From Alicyclobacillaceae bacterium (GTDB lineage: Bacteria; Bacillota; Bacilli; Kyrpidiales; Kyrpidiaceae), in assembly GCA_029961045.1 (NCBI GenBank), contig JASBVN010000002.1, positions 1-63,487 of the forward strand: 63,487 nucleotides of DNA, written 5' to 3'. Below the pieces are notes generated by a model. That model did not search any database. It saw nothing but the letters and a program-made list of their open reading frames with translations, and had not been told where the DNA came from. Position 1 is the stretch's first letter, and every line of letters begins with the position of its first letter. The translations under genes and the position numbers were made by a program. This document shows, piece by piece, positions 18,031 through 26,113 of the stretch.

Positions 18031-19269
18031 ATGTTTGAAATAGAAAAAGGCGAAGGTTTGTCTACATCTTTTCTCCAGTTAAGCAAATATACAACCCCTT
18101 CTGTGATTGGTGCTGCAATAGCGGCCGTTCTATTTGGTGAAGGGCCTATCTTTATTCTTTTAAAGGCTGCTGCTGAAGCAATGCTTCCCAATAATGTAGC
18201 TATTTCCTGGCTGGCTGTTTGCTTTCTAGTGGGAGGTCTATTCACGATCTTGATGTCCCTGTATTATCGCCAACCCATTTATGTGGCCTTCTCTATTCCC
18301 GCCATTGTCCTCATTGGCAATGCCCTCACTCGTTATACATTGAGCGATGTTCTTGGCGCGATTCTTGTCGCGGGAGTAATGGTTTTAGTTATCGGTATAT
18401 CCGGTCTATTTAAAATGGCAATAAAATATGTGCCTATGCCGATTATTCAAGGGATGATCGCCGGTACTCTGGTTAGCTATGGGATTGCCATTATAGGGGC
18501 TCTTCCAAAAGCGCCGGTAGTTGCCGGGTCTACTTTGCTTGCTTTTTTATTGTTAAGCATCTATCCGGCGGTGGCGCAAAGGTTCCCACCTGTATTAGGG
18601 GCTTTGATCATTGGCTTCATTGTGGCTATGACGACCGGGAATGTAGACTTGCAAGCAATATCTTTTCATATCTCCACCCTGACATTTGTCGCTCCAACAT
18701 TTAATATCAAAGCCATTTTAGAGTTAACTTTGCCCTTAGCCATCCTTTCTATCGGTTTCGGCAATGTCCAGGCACTGGGGATACTTTCTTCACAAGGTTA
18801 TGTTCCTCCTACCAATGCGTTCGTAGCTGTAAGTGGCCTGGGTACTATTCTCAATGCTTTTTTTGGCGGACATAACGCTGTAATCGCCGGGCCCAGCATC
18901 GCTATTTGTGCAGCATCTGAAGTAGGGCCTAAAGAGGGACGGTACGCGGCCACATTTGTAAGTGGTATTTTATCGATCATCTTGGCGCTTTTGGCGCCGT
19001 TAGCTATCACTTTTACACGAGCCGTCCCGGGACCATTTATTGATGTTCTGGCCGGTGTGGCAATGATCACAGTTTTAGGAAACACTTTTACCCAGGCGTT
19101 TGGAGAGAGTTTTAGGCTAGGAGCCCTATTTTCCTTGTTAGTCAGCATGAGCAAGATCACCATATGGAATATTGGCGCTCCTTTTTGGGCTTTAATTGCA
19201 GGAACAATTATTTCCCTTCTTTTGGAAAACAAAGATTACATGAAGATGCTTGCCGCCATGAAAAAATAA
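18031..19269 (+). CDS. Benzoate/H+ symporter-like permease (BenE family)
   Basis: 412 residues with about 12 hydrophobic segments and no signal peptide. FGGHNAVIAGPSIAICAASE in the middle and the PIYVAFSIPAIVLIG stretch fit the BenE/xanthine-uracil-like fold. AAAGGAG precedes the ATG. It lies 58 nt after the aldolase and shares its AT-rich codon use, so the two are probably one operon for a carboxylate that the aldolase system uses. Benzoate itself is not proven. Confidence 0.78.
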   Translation: MFEIEKGEGLSTSFLQLSKYTTPSVIGAAIAAVLFGEGPIFILLKAAAEAMLPNNVAISWLAVCFLVGGLFTILMSLYYRQPIYVAFSIPAIVLIGNALTRYTLSDVLGAILVAGVMVLVIGISGLFKMAIKYVPMPIIQGMIAGTLVSYGIAIIGALPKAPVVAGSTLLAFLLLSIYPAVAQRFPPVLGALIIGFIVAMTTGNVDLQAISFHISTLTFVAPTFNIKAILELTLPLAILSIGFGNVQALGILSSQGYVPPTNAFVAVSGLGTILNAFFGGHNAVIAGPSIAICAASEVGPKEGRYAATFVSGILSIILALLAPLAITFTRAVPGPFIDVLAGVAMITVLGNTFTQAFGESFRLGALFSLLVSMSKITIWNIGAPFWALIAGTIISLLLENKDYMKMLAAMKK

Positions 19270-19283
19270 GTTCTTTTTAATTT

Positions 19284-19316
19284 TAACGCCAGGGTCCTAC
19301 TCGGATCCTGGCGTTA
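19284..19316. terminator. Hairpin between convergent permease and GntR genes
   Basis: Stem TAACGCCAGG...CCTGGCGTTA with an inner GTCC/GGAT pairing. It sits between the converging genes and probably stops transcription from the permease side. Confidence 0.6.
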
Positions 19317-19410
19317 GTTGCAATTCATATTAGCTAACAACAATCTGCAACTGTTCCCCGGTAGCCTTCGGCATCTGGCTCATTCCCGACACTTAGACAG
19401 CGAAAAGGCC

Positions 19411-20103
19411 TTATTGAGAGTTTGAACCTGTGGCTGTTTTAACAGGAGTTTCATTATCTCTCGTCCTGGTTAGAAGCATTTCACAGAAGTCGTCCGTGCA
19501 TTGCCGCAAATGACTTTCGACAAGGTAGCGTGCTTTGGTTGCATCCTTTTCTTCTATCGCTCGTAATATTTCGCCATGTTCTTGCACCGATAATTCCATT
19601 CTCTCGGAAAAAAAATCAATGCTTGCTGAAAAGTAACCCGTTGTGGCCCAAAAATTCTTCAATAATTGTTCTAGACGGGGCATTTTGGATAGTTGAACGA
19701 TCTTGAGGTGAAAATCTCTGTTGCTGGCTGCATACGCCTTCCGATCATTTCTTCTGACACAGGTAATGCTATTATTAAAAATTTTCCTTAATTCCTCAAT
19801 TTCTTCTTTACTAGCCTTTCTCGTGGCCATTTCAGCCGCGAAACCTTCTAGGACAGCTCGTATCAAAAAATTCTCCCTGGCTTCCTGGGGATCCGGAAAT
19901 TTAAATACACATCCCACCTGGGGAATAATATCCACTAGATTTTCCTGTTCAAGTTTTTTTAGAGCTAAAGTAATCGGTGTCCTGCTGATGCCTAATTTTC
20001 GGGAAAGTTCGTAAGCCGAAAACCTTTGTCCGGGTTTTATTACACCGTTCAAAAGAAATTCTTTAATTTTGTTGTATGCTAGTTCACTGCGATTATCTGC
20101 CAT
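19411..20103 (-). CDS. GntR-family transcriptional regulator with FCD domain
   Basis: 230 residues. The N-terminal winged helix covers residues ~5-75 (YNKIKEFLLNGVIKPGQRFS, then LSRKLGISRTPITLALKKLE), followed by an all-helical FCD ligand domain with the metal-type residues FHLKIVQLS and RYLVESHLRQC. FadR-type regulators control carboxylate catabolism, so this is the likely local repressor of the aldolase/permease pair, which converges on it. It has the same AT-rich composition. Effector unknown. Confidence 0.87.
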   Translation of the reverse strand: MADNRSELAYNKIKEFLLNGVIKPGQRFSAYELSRKLGISRTPITLALKKLEQENLVDIIPQVGCVFKFPDPQEARENFLIRAVLEGFAAEMATRKASKEEIEELRKIFNNSITCVRRNDRKAYAASNRDFHLKIVQLSKMPRLEQLLKNFWATTGYFSASIDFFSERMELSVQEHGEILRAIEEKDATKARYLVESHLRQCTDDFCEMLLTRTRDNETPVKTATGSNSQ

Positions 20104-20167
20104 GGTTAAGTATTTATTTTACTCCTTCCTTCTTTTTTCCAAAACGGTTCTTGATACACCTATTTAT

Positions 20168-20196
20168 AACATACATTAAAGGGACTGTCTTAACAA
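20168..20196 (-). promoter_or_regulatory. Sigma-A promoter of the GntR gene
   Basis: On the minus strand TTGTTA, 17-bp spacer, TATGTT, about 65 nt before the GntR start codon. Confidence 0.45.
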
Positions 20197-20272
20197 GTAT
20201 GTTCTAAATGGAAAGTTCACAATTAAAGCTGGTCTAAAGGGTAGCTATGGACTAGATAAATTTCCCCTTGTC

Positions 20273-20326
20273 TTGACATCCGTATTTGTCTTGTTTACGA
20301 TAGAATAAATATCAAATTATGATATT
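20273..20326 (+). promoter_or_regulatory. Promoter plus inverted repeat upstream of SLH-amidase
   Basis: TTGACA (20273-20278), 17-bp spacer, TACGAT (20296-20301), then a perfect 7-5-7 inverted repeat AATATCA-AATTA-TGATATT (20308-20326) over the start-site region. A repressor operator is likely; the regulator is unknown. Confidence 0.6.
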
Positions 20327-20412
20327 AAATATAACAGGAAAGAGGTGACAAAGTACAACATGATGGAAAGAGGGACGAAGTGTTCGACTTTGAAGAGGGA
20401 GGAGCGGCGTAG

Positions 20413-22482
20413 ATGAAGCATAAGATTCGAAAAACGGCTACAATATTAATCGGGTGCTCACTGATTATGGGATCCGGTACAGCATGGTCCGCATCATCTG
20501 GCGAGACTGCTCCCGGTTTAAGTTTGAATGAAGACCTCGCCGTGGCGGAGCGTATCGGATTGTGGGAACGAGGAAGAGACGAGAGCACTTTTCTGTCCGG
20601 GGAGATCAGTCGCGGTCAATTTGTCAAGCTCGTGGTCCAGGCATTGGATTTAGCGGGGCGGCGAGACTTTCCGGCCGACCGACCTTTTTCGGATGTGAGC
20701 GGCGATTCTTTGGAAGGATGGTTCATCAACAGGGCTTACAAAGAAGGCTTGGTTAGCGGATATCCGGACGGTACCTTTCGACCCGAAAGGCCGATTTTGA
20801 AACAGGAGGCAGCCGTGATCCTGGCGAAAGCGTTGTCCCTACCCGGGAAAGAGGCCGAGTTTTCGGATGTGTCCGGCAATACGGTGTTCTCTCCGTTTAT
20901 CGGTGCAGTAACGGAAAGAGGGGTGCTGGAACCCGAGAGTCCCGGTCGGTTCGGTTTTGGCAAGACGGTCACAGGCCGACAGGCAGTAATTCTGGCCCTC
21001 CGCGTTTACAATGCTCTGCCCTTTGAGCTGATGGAAGCCACGATTCCGCAGATGCAGGCGGCGATGGAAACCGGAAAACTTACCAGTGAACAACTGGTGA
21101 AAATGTATCTGGATCGCATTGCGGCATACGATCAGCAAGGACCCAAGATTAACGCCATGCTGGCCATCAATTCCCACGCTTTGGAAACAGCCCGTCAACT
21201 GGATGCTGAACGGAAAAAGAACGGGCCCCGCGGTCCCCTTCATGGGATTCCCATTGTTTTGAAAGATAATTTCAACACGAAGGATATGCCGACAACGGGC
21301 GGATCTGCCGTTTTACGAGGATTTGTGCCGCCGGACGACGCAGAGGTCGTCAAACGTCTGCGCGAAGCCGGTGCTGTGATTCTGGGCAAAACGAACTTAC
21401 ATGAATTTGCGCTTTCCGGCACCACCGTCAGTTCATTGGGCGGACAGACGAAAAACCCCTATGACCTCACTCGGACGCCTGGGGGATCCAGCGGGGGCAC
21501 TGGAGCGGCGGTTGCGTCGAATTTTGCCGCTGCAGGAACGGGGACAGACACCGTAAACTCCATTCGCTCTCCTTCATCGGCAAACAGCCTTGTAGGGATC
21601 AGACCCACAAAGGGTCTCGTGAGTCTTGACGGCGTTATTCCCGTCTCGTTCACCCAGGATGCGGCAGGACCGATCGCTAGAACCGTCGAAGACGCCTCCA
21701 TCTTGTTGGAAGTCATGGCAGGGCCTTCGTTCTCCGGACAACACGCAGGTCGCTGGGTAAATCATTTGAATCCCTTGGGCCTTCGGGGCAAGCGGATTGG
21801 CGTTCTGCAAAACTTTTTCGGCAACGGTCCGGAACATGTTCCCGTCAATCGGGTTTTGCAACAAAATATCGTTGAACTGCAAAAAGCTGGGGCCGTTGTG
21901 ATTCCGGTGACCATACCCGGTCTGGACGCGAATCAACTTATCTCCGATTACGATGTCCAGAGGTTTGAACTCCGACCTTCTTTAGACCGGTATTTTGCTT
22001 CGCTGGGGCCCAAAGCGCCGGTGAAAAGCCTGAAAGAGTGGTTGTCCACGGGAAAATACGACAAATCTATTGAAGGGATCCTAAAGGCGGCCGCCTCCTA
22101 TGACACTCCGTTGGCAGAACCGGAATATCAAAGGCGTTTGGCCGGTATAGAACAACTTAGGCAGAAGGTTTTGAAAGTCATGGATGATAACCACCTCGAT
22201 GTTCTGGTGTATCCCCATCAAAAGCGGTTGGTAGTCCCGATCGGGCAATCCCAGGTGGATCGGAACGGGATTCTTGGAGCGCTTACGGGTTTCCCTGCTA
22301 TCACGGTCCCCGGCGGCTTTTCGGAACCGTCCGCGACGGCTCCGATTGGTGTGCCGGTTGGTATCGAATTTCTGGGGCGTCCCCATTCTGAATCTGTCTT
22401 GCTCGACATCGGCTATTCCTTTGAACAACTGACCTTCCACCGGCGGCCTCCGGCATCGACCCCTCCACTCCAACGGAAATGA
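20413..22482 (+). CDS. Secreted SLH-domain protein fused to amidase-signature enzyme
   Basis: 689 residues. A signal peptide ends near AWSASS (residue ~27). Residues ~60-200 hold S-layer-homology-like repeats (FSDVSGDSLEGWFINRAYKEGLVSGYPDG...FRPE, then FSDVSGNTVFSPFIGAVTERG). Residues ~210-680 are an amidase-signature domain with the catalytic Lys in GIPIVLKDNF and the Ser cluster in TPGGSSGGTGAA. This would be an amidase anchored to the cell wall, acting outside on amides or peptides. The GGAGG site and ATG are clear. The island's GntR gene is divergent, but composition here is GC-rich again, so it is probably native. Confidence 0.88.
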   Translation: MKHKIRKTATILIGCSLIMGSGTAWSASSGETAPGLSLNEDLAVAERIGLWERGRDESTFLSGEISRGQFVKLVVQALDLAGRRDFPADRPFSDVSGDSLEGWFINRAYKEGLVSGYPDGTFRPERPILKQEAAVILAKALSLPGKEAEFSDVSGNTVFSPFIGAVTERGVLEPESPGRFGFGKTVTGRQAVILALRVYNALPFELMEATIPQMQAAMETGKLTSEQLVKMYLDRIAAYDQQGPKINAMLAINSHALETARQLDAERKKNGPRGPLHGIPIVLKDNFNTKDMPTTGGSAVLRGFVPPDDAEVVKRLREAGAVILGKTNLHEFALSGTTVSSLGGQTKNPYDLTRTPGGSSGGTGAAVASNFAAAGTGTDTVNSIRSPSSANSLVGIRPTKGLVSLDGVIPVSFTQDAAGPIARTVEDASILLEVMAGPSFSGQHAGRWVNHLNPLGLRGKRIGVLQNFFGNGPEHVPVNRVLQQNIVELQKAGAVVIPVTIPGLDANQLISDYDVQRFELRPSLDRYFASLGPKAPVKSLKEWLSTGKYDKSIEGILKAAASYDTPLAEPEYQRRLAGIEQLRQKVLKVMDDNHLDVLVYPHQKRLVVPIGQSQVDRNGILGALTGFPAITVPGGFSEPSATAPIGVPVGIEFLGRPHSESVLLDIGYSFEQLTFHRRPPASTPPLQRK

Positions 22483-22521
22483 ACGAGCAAGCAGGTAGAC
22501 AAAGTGTGGATTTGCTTGCTC

Positions 22522-22560
22522 GCCCCTGGTCCCTGGAGTTTCGCTCGCGGGACCAGGGGC
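22522..22560 (+). terminator. Rho-independent terminator after SLH-amidase
   Basis: Twelve-base stem GCCCCTGGTCCC / GGGACCAGGGGC followed by CTATCCTTTTCC. An additional weaker hairpin GAGCAAGCA/TGCTTGCTC lies just before it. Confidence 0.75.
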
Positions 22561-22571
22561 TATCCTTTTCC

Positions 22572-23849
22572 TCACAAATAGCGGAGGTAGATATAGAGAT
22601 TCGAAATGATAATCGACAGAATCATCAACGGAAACCCGACTGCCAAAAACTTCACAAAGGAAAGGCCGTGCCCTTCCCTCGCCGCCATTCCGGCGACGAT
22701 CACGTTGGCGCTTGCGCCGATCAACGTACCGTTTCCCCCCAGGCAGGCTCCCAACGCCAGGCTCCACCACAGCGGTTCCAGATTGGAAAGGCCCATGGCG
22801 CCCATTTCTTGGATCAGGGGGATCATGGTCGCGACGAAGGGGATGTTGTCGACAAAGGCCGACGCAACGGCGCTCATCCACAGGACCAGCACGGAAGCGG
22901 CGGCCACGTCGCCGCCGGTCCAATCCATGGCCCGTTTGGCCAGGGCGGAGATCACTCCCGTGACCTCGAGCCCCGAGACGAGGACAAACAAACCGATGAA
23001 GAAGAAGATGGTGTTCCATTCGACCTTGGCCAGCGCTTCCTCGAGGTAGCGCTCGCCGGTCAGCAAAAGCAACAGAAAGGCCCCAGCCAGCGCGACGGTG
23101 GCGGTTTCCACGTGGATGACCGGATGCAGGAAAAAGCCGAGGACCGTTGCCGACAAGGCGAATAGACATTTTTTTAAGAGAACGGGGTCGGTGATCTCAT
23201 TCCTTTCGTCCAAGTTCAGGATGCTCTGCTGTAAGGCTCCGGACGTCCGGAGAAGCCTTCTGTACAAAACGGATAGAATCGCGAGGGTGACGATCAGGAT
23301 GATCAGGGATATGCCGGCTAAATTCGCGATAAAATCCATGAACGTCAACTCTTTGACCGCCGTTCCGATCATGATGTTGGGAGGATCGCCGATCAAAGTG
23401 GCCGTCCCCCCGATGTTGGACGCCAAAATCATCCCGACCAAAAACGGCGTCGGCGATACATTCAATTGGCGGGTGATACTGAAGGTAACCGGAACCATCA
23501 GCAACACGGTGGTCACATTGTCGAGAAACGCGGAAGCCACCGCCGTGAGGAGGTTGAGGGCCCAAAAGATGCGGATCGGGTCTCCCTTGGCCCGTTTGGC
23601 CGCCCGGATCGCCAGATATTTGAAGAGACCCGTTTGTCCGGTGATGTTCACGAGGATCATCATCCCGATCAACAGCCCGAGAGTGCCGAAGTCGATGTGG
23701 TGAACGGCCGTTTCCTGATCGACGATGCCCAGCAAGACCATGAGGATTCCGCCGGTCATGGCCGCAATGGTCCGGTGGATTTTTTCGCTGATGATCAGGG
23801 CGTATGTGAGCAAAAATATGCCAGCGGCCACTGGGGCTTGATGTTCCAT
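22572..23849 (-). CDS. ArsB/NhaD-type ion transporter (paralogue 2)
   Basis: 425 residues with about 11-12 membrane segments. Diagnostic blocks are AFLDNVTTVLLMVPVT, IGGTATLIGDPPNIMIG and, in the second half, AFVDNIPFVATMIP and GGNGTLIGASANVIVAG: two inverted copies of the family's D-N and GDPPN-like motifs. The ATG follows GGAGAGGGGAA. It is closely similar along its whole length to the gene just upstream, 28 nt away, so the pair arose by tandem duplication. Substrate could be Na+/H+, arsenite or a dicarboxylate; no arsenic genes are nearby. Confidence 0.85.
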   Translation of the reverse strand: MEHQAPVAAGIFLLTYALIISEKIHRTIAAMTGGILMVLLGIVDQETAVHHIDFGTLGLLIGMMILVNITGQTGLFKYLAIRAAKRAKGDPIRIFWALNLLTAVASAFLDNVTTVLLMVPVTFSITRQLNVSPTPFLVGMILASNIGGTATLIGDPPNIMIGTAVKELTFMDFIANLAGISLIILIVTLAILSVLYRRLLRTSGALQQSILNLDERNEITDPVLLKKCLFALSATVLGFFLHPVIHVETATVALAGAFLLLLLTGERYLEEALAKVEWNTIFFFIGLFVLVSGLEVTGVISALAKRAMDWTGGDVAAASVLVLWMSAVASAFVDNIPFVATMIPLIQEMGAMGLSNLEPLWWSLALGACLGGNGTLIGASANVIVAGMAAREGHGLSFVKFLAVGFPLMILSIIISNLYIYLRYL

Positions 23850-23877
23850 TTCCCCTCTCCTTCCTTCCCGGTGGCGT

Positions 23878-25161
23878 TTAACGAAGCAGATAGCGCAAGT
23901 AGACGTAAACAGAACTGAGGACAATCGACAGAATCATCAACGGAAACCCGACTTTCAAAAAATGGAGGAACGAAATCCGGTGTCCTTCTTTTTCCGCCAT
24001 CCCGGCGACGATCACATTGGCGCTGGCGCCGATCAGGGTACCGTTCCCCCCGAGGCAGGCCCCGAGGGCCAGGCTCCACCACAACGGGTCCAGATGTGAC
24101 ATTCCCAAGCTCCCCATTTCCTGGATCATCGGAATCATGGTCGCCACAAACGGGATGTTGTCGACAAAGGCGGAAACCAACGCGCTCATCCACAGGATGA
24201 GCATGGCCGTGGCGGTGAGGTCTCCGCCCGTCAGGTCCAGTGCGCGCCGGGCCAAAGTCGAGATGACACCCGTTTCCACCAGACCGGAGACCACCACAAA
24301 GAGGCCGGCGAAAAAGAAAATCGTGGTCCATTCCACTTTGGCCAAGGCGTGTTCCAGATGCTTCTCTCCGGCGATGGACAGCAGCAGGAACGCGCCGGCC
24401 AGGGCGATGGTCGCCGAATCGAGGTGGAGAGCCTGATGAAGAAAAAAGCCGCCGACGGTCAGCCCCAGGACCGCCAGGCACTTTTTCAGCAGACCGGGGT
24501 CGGCGATCTCCTCCTTTTCGTCCAGTTCCAGGATGGCCGCCTTCCGTTCCGGCGAGGCCTGTAGCGATCGGCGATAGGCGACGGCGAGCAGGCCCACCGT
24601 CACGAGCAGGATGAACGCGGAGACGGTACCGAGGTGATTGAGAAAGTCCAAAAATGTCAATTCCGGATTTGCGCTTCCGATCATGATGTTCGGGGGATCG
24701 CCGATCAGGGTGGCCGTTCCGCCGATATTCGACGCCAACACCTGGGTCATCAGGTAGGGAAACGGCGGAACCCTCAACTGCCGGGTGATGCTGAAGGTGA
24801 CGGGCACCATCAACAGGACGGTGGTGACGTTGTCCAAAAAGGCCGAGACGGCGGCGGTGAGGATCCCCAGCGCCGCCAAGATCCGGACGGGTTCTCCCTT
24901 CGCCTTTTTGGCTGCCCAGACGGCCAGATAGGAGAACAGCCCCGTTTGCGCGGTGATGTTCACAATGATCATCATTCCGATCAACAGGCCAAGGGTATTA
25001 AAGTCGATGTGGCGGACGGCCGTCTCCTGGTCGACGATGCCGAACAGAATCATCAGGATTCCGCCCATCATCGCGACCACGGTCCGGTGAATCCGTTCGG
25101 AAATCATCAATGCGTATGTAGCCACAAAGATTCCGACCGCTACAATCGCCGATCGTTCCAT
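23878..25161 (-). CDS. ArsB/NhaD-type ion transporter (paralogue 1)
   Basis: 427 residues, same architecture as its downstream paralogue (AFLDNVTTVLLMVPVT, IGDPPNIMIGSANPEL, SAFVDNIPFVATMIPMI, NGTLIGASANVIVAGMAE). The internal ATG is used because AAGGGAG lies 8 nt upstream; the longer reading has an implausible polar N-terminus. First gene of a two-gene unit. Two retained copies suggest either dosage or split ion specificity. Confidence 0.85.
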   Translation of the reverse strand: MERSAIVAVGIFVATYALMISERIHRTVVAMMGGILMILFGIVDQETAVRHIDFNTLGLLIGMMIIVNITAQTGLFSYLAVWAAKKAKGEPVRILAALGILTAAVSAFLDNVTTVLLMVPVTFSITRQLRVPPFPYLMTQVLASNIGGTATLIGDPPNIMIGSANPELTFLDFLNHLGTVSAFILLVTVGLLAVAYRRSLQASPERKAAILELDEKEEIADPGLLKKCLAVLGLTVGGFFLHQALHLDSATIALAGAFLLLSIAGEKHLEHALAKVEWTTIFFFAGLFVVVSGLVETGVISTLARRALDLTGGDLTATAMLILWMSALVSAFVDNIPFVATMIPMIQEMGSLGMSHLDPLWWSLALGACLGGNGTLIGASANVIVAGMAEKEGHRISFLHFLKVGFPLMILSIVLSSVYVYLRYLLR

Positions 25162-25276
25162 CGCCGATACTCCCTTGAAAAGCGCGTCCTTTCCCACTAT
25201 ACCACAACCGGAGCCGATCATGCGGGATGTTTCTTTCGCGCCCGCCTCGCTGCATCGATTGGATGCCGATTTTCCA

Positions 25277-25294
25277 TTATAATCATGATTATAA
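25277..25294. promoter_or_regulatory. 18-bp perfect palindrome in divergent promoter region
   Basis: TTATAATCATGATTATAA, followed by a second copy of AATCATGAT (25296-25304). It lies between the divergent transporter and flavoprotein genes and contains a TATAAT usable as a -10. The half-sites equal those of PerR/Fur boxes, but the spacer is 4 rather than 1. Confidence 0.55.
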
Positions 25295-25355
25295 GAATCA
25301 TGATCACAGCACACGGGTCTCCAGATCCGTGCCATTTCGCGAAGGGGGAAGAAAG

Positions 25356-25925
25356 ATGTACGATGTAGCCGTCATCGGAGCCGGACCGGCGGGAGCGAGT
25401 GCCGCTCTGTTTACCGCCAAGGCGGGCAAGAAGACGTTACTTCTCGACAACGACCAGAGCATTACGAAGCGCGCCCTGATCCGAAACCACTACGGGGTTG
25501 AGGAGATCGGCGGTCCGGAATTGGTGGAAACGGGCATTCGCCAGGCCGTCGGGTGCGGCGCCGAGTTGATCCGCGACAAGGCGGTCGACATTGTCCGGTC
25601 GGGCGAGGGATTTGAAATTCGCACGGAAAACGGGAGTTTTTCCGCCCGGCACGTCATTTTGGCCACCGGGCTTTGGACGGACCTCGCCGAGAAAATCGGA
25701 TTGAAAACGAAACCGGCGACGGAACCGAGGATTAAGACGATCATCGAGACCGACGGCCAGGGGAGGACCAACATTCCCGGCATCTGGGCCGCCGGAACCG
25801 TCGCGGGCGTCAGCGTGCACACCATCATCACGGCGGGCGACGGGGCAAAGGTGGCCGTCAACGTCGTGAGCGAGCTGAACGGAGAGCGTTACGTCGATCA
25901 CGACATCCTGCAGCCGAAAGAGTAG
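25356..25925 (+). CDS. Small thioredoxin-reductase-like FAD oxidoreductase
   Basis: 189 residues. The Rossmann FAD-binding motif VAVIGAGPAGASAALFTAKAG is at the N-terminus, HVILATGLW in the middle, and the second FAD motif IPGIWAAGTVAGVSVHTIITAGDGAKVAVN near the end. Compared with TrxB (~310 residues) the NADPH domain and the CxxC pair are missing. Short proteins of this kind occur in Bacillales; a role in electron transfer or as an FAD-linked partner is inferred. GAAGGGGGAAG precedes the ATG. The operator palindrome upstream hints at stress control. Confidence 0.8.
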   Translation: MYDVAVIGAGPAGASAALFTAKAGKKTLLLDNDQSITKRALIRNHYGVEEIGGPELVETGIRQAVGCGAELIRDKAVDIVRSGEGFEIRTENGSFSARHVILATGLWTDLAEKIGLKTKPATEPRIKTIIETDGQGRTNIPGIWAAGTVAGVSVHTIITAGDGAKVAVNVVSELNGERYVDHDILQPKE

Positions 25926-25948
25926 GCCGAAAGAGTAGAGGAGAAAGA

Positions 25949-26000
25949 TGCCCCCCGGGCGCGAGTCGCTTTATTCGAAGCCGGCTTTCTCCGGGGGGCG
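25949..26000 (+). terminator. Hairpin after flavoprotein gene
   Basis: Stem GCCCCCCGG ... CCGGGGGGC with a long loop, 23 nt after the stop codon. T-tracts occur about 35 nt further on. Confidence 0.4.
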
Positions 26001-26113
26001 ATCACGGCATCGACACGGCTCTTTCAATTTTTTGCGACCTTTTTTTTGTTACTGTAGAGGCAGAGGGGCCGGCGGGCGGAAGTCCCGGCAATCCGGGTTG
26101 GAGGTGAACCGTC

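Noticed and set aside
25277-25294. PerR or Fur box
   Set aside because: Half-sites match, but the spacer is 4 bp instead of 1, so the name is not justified.
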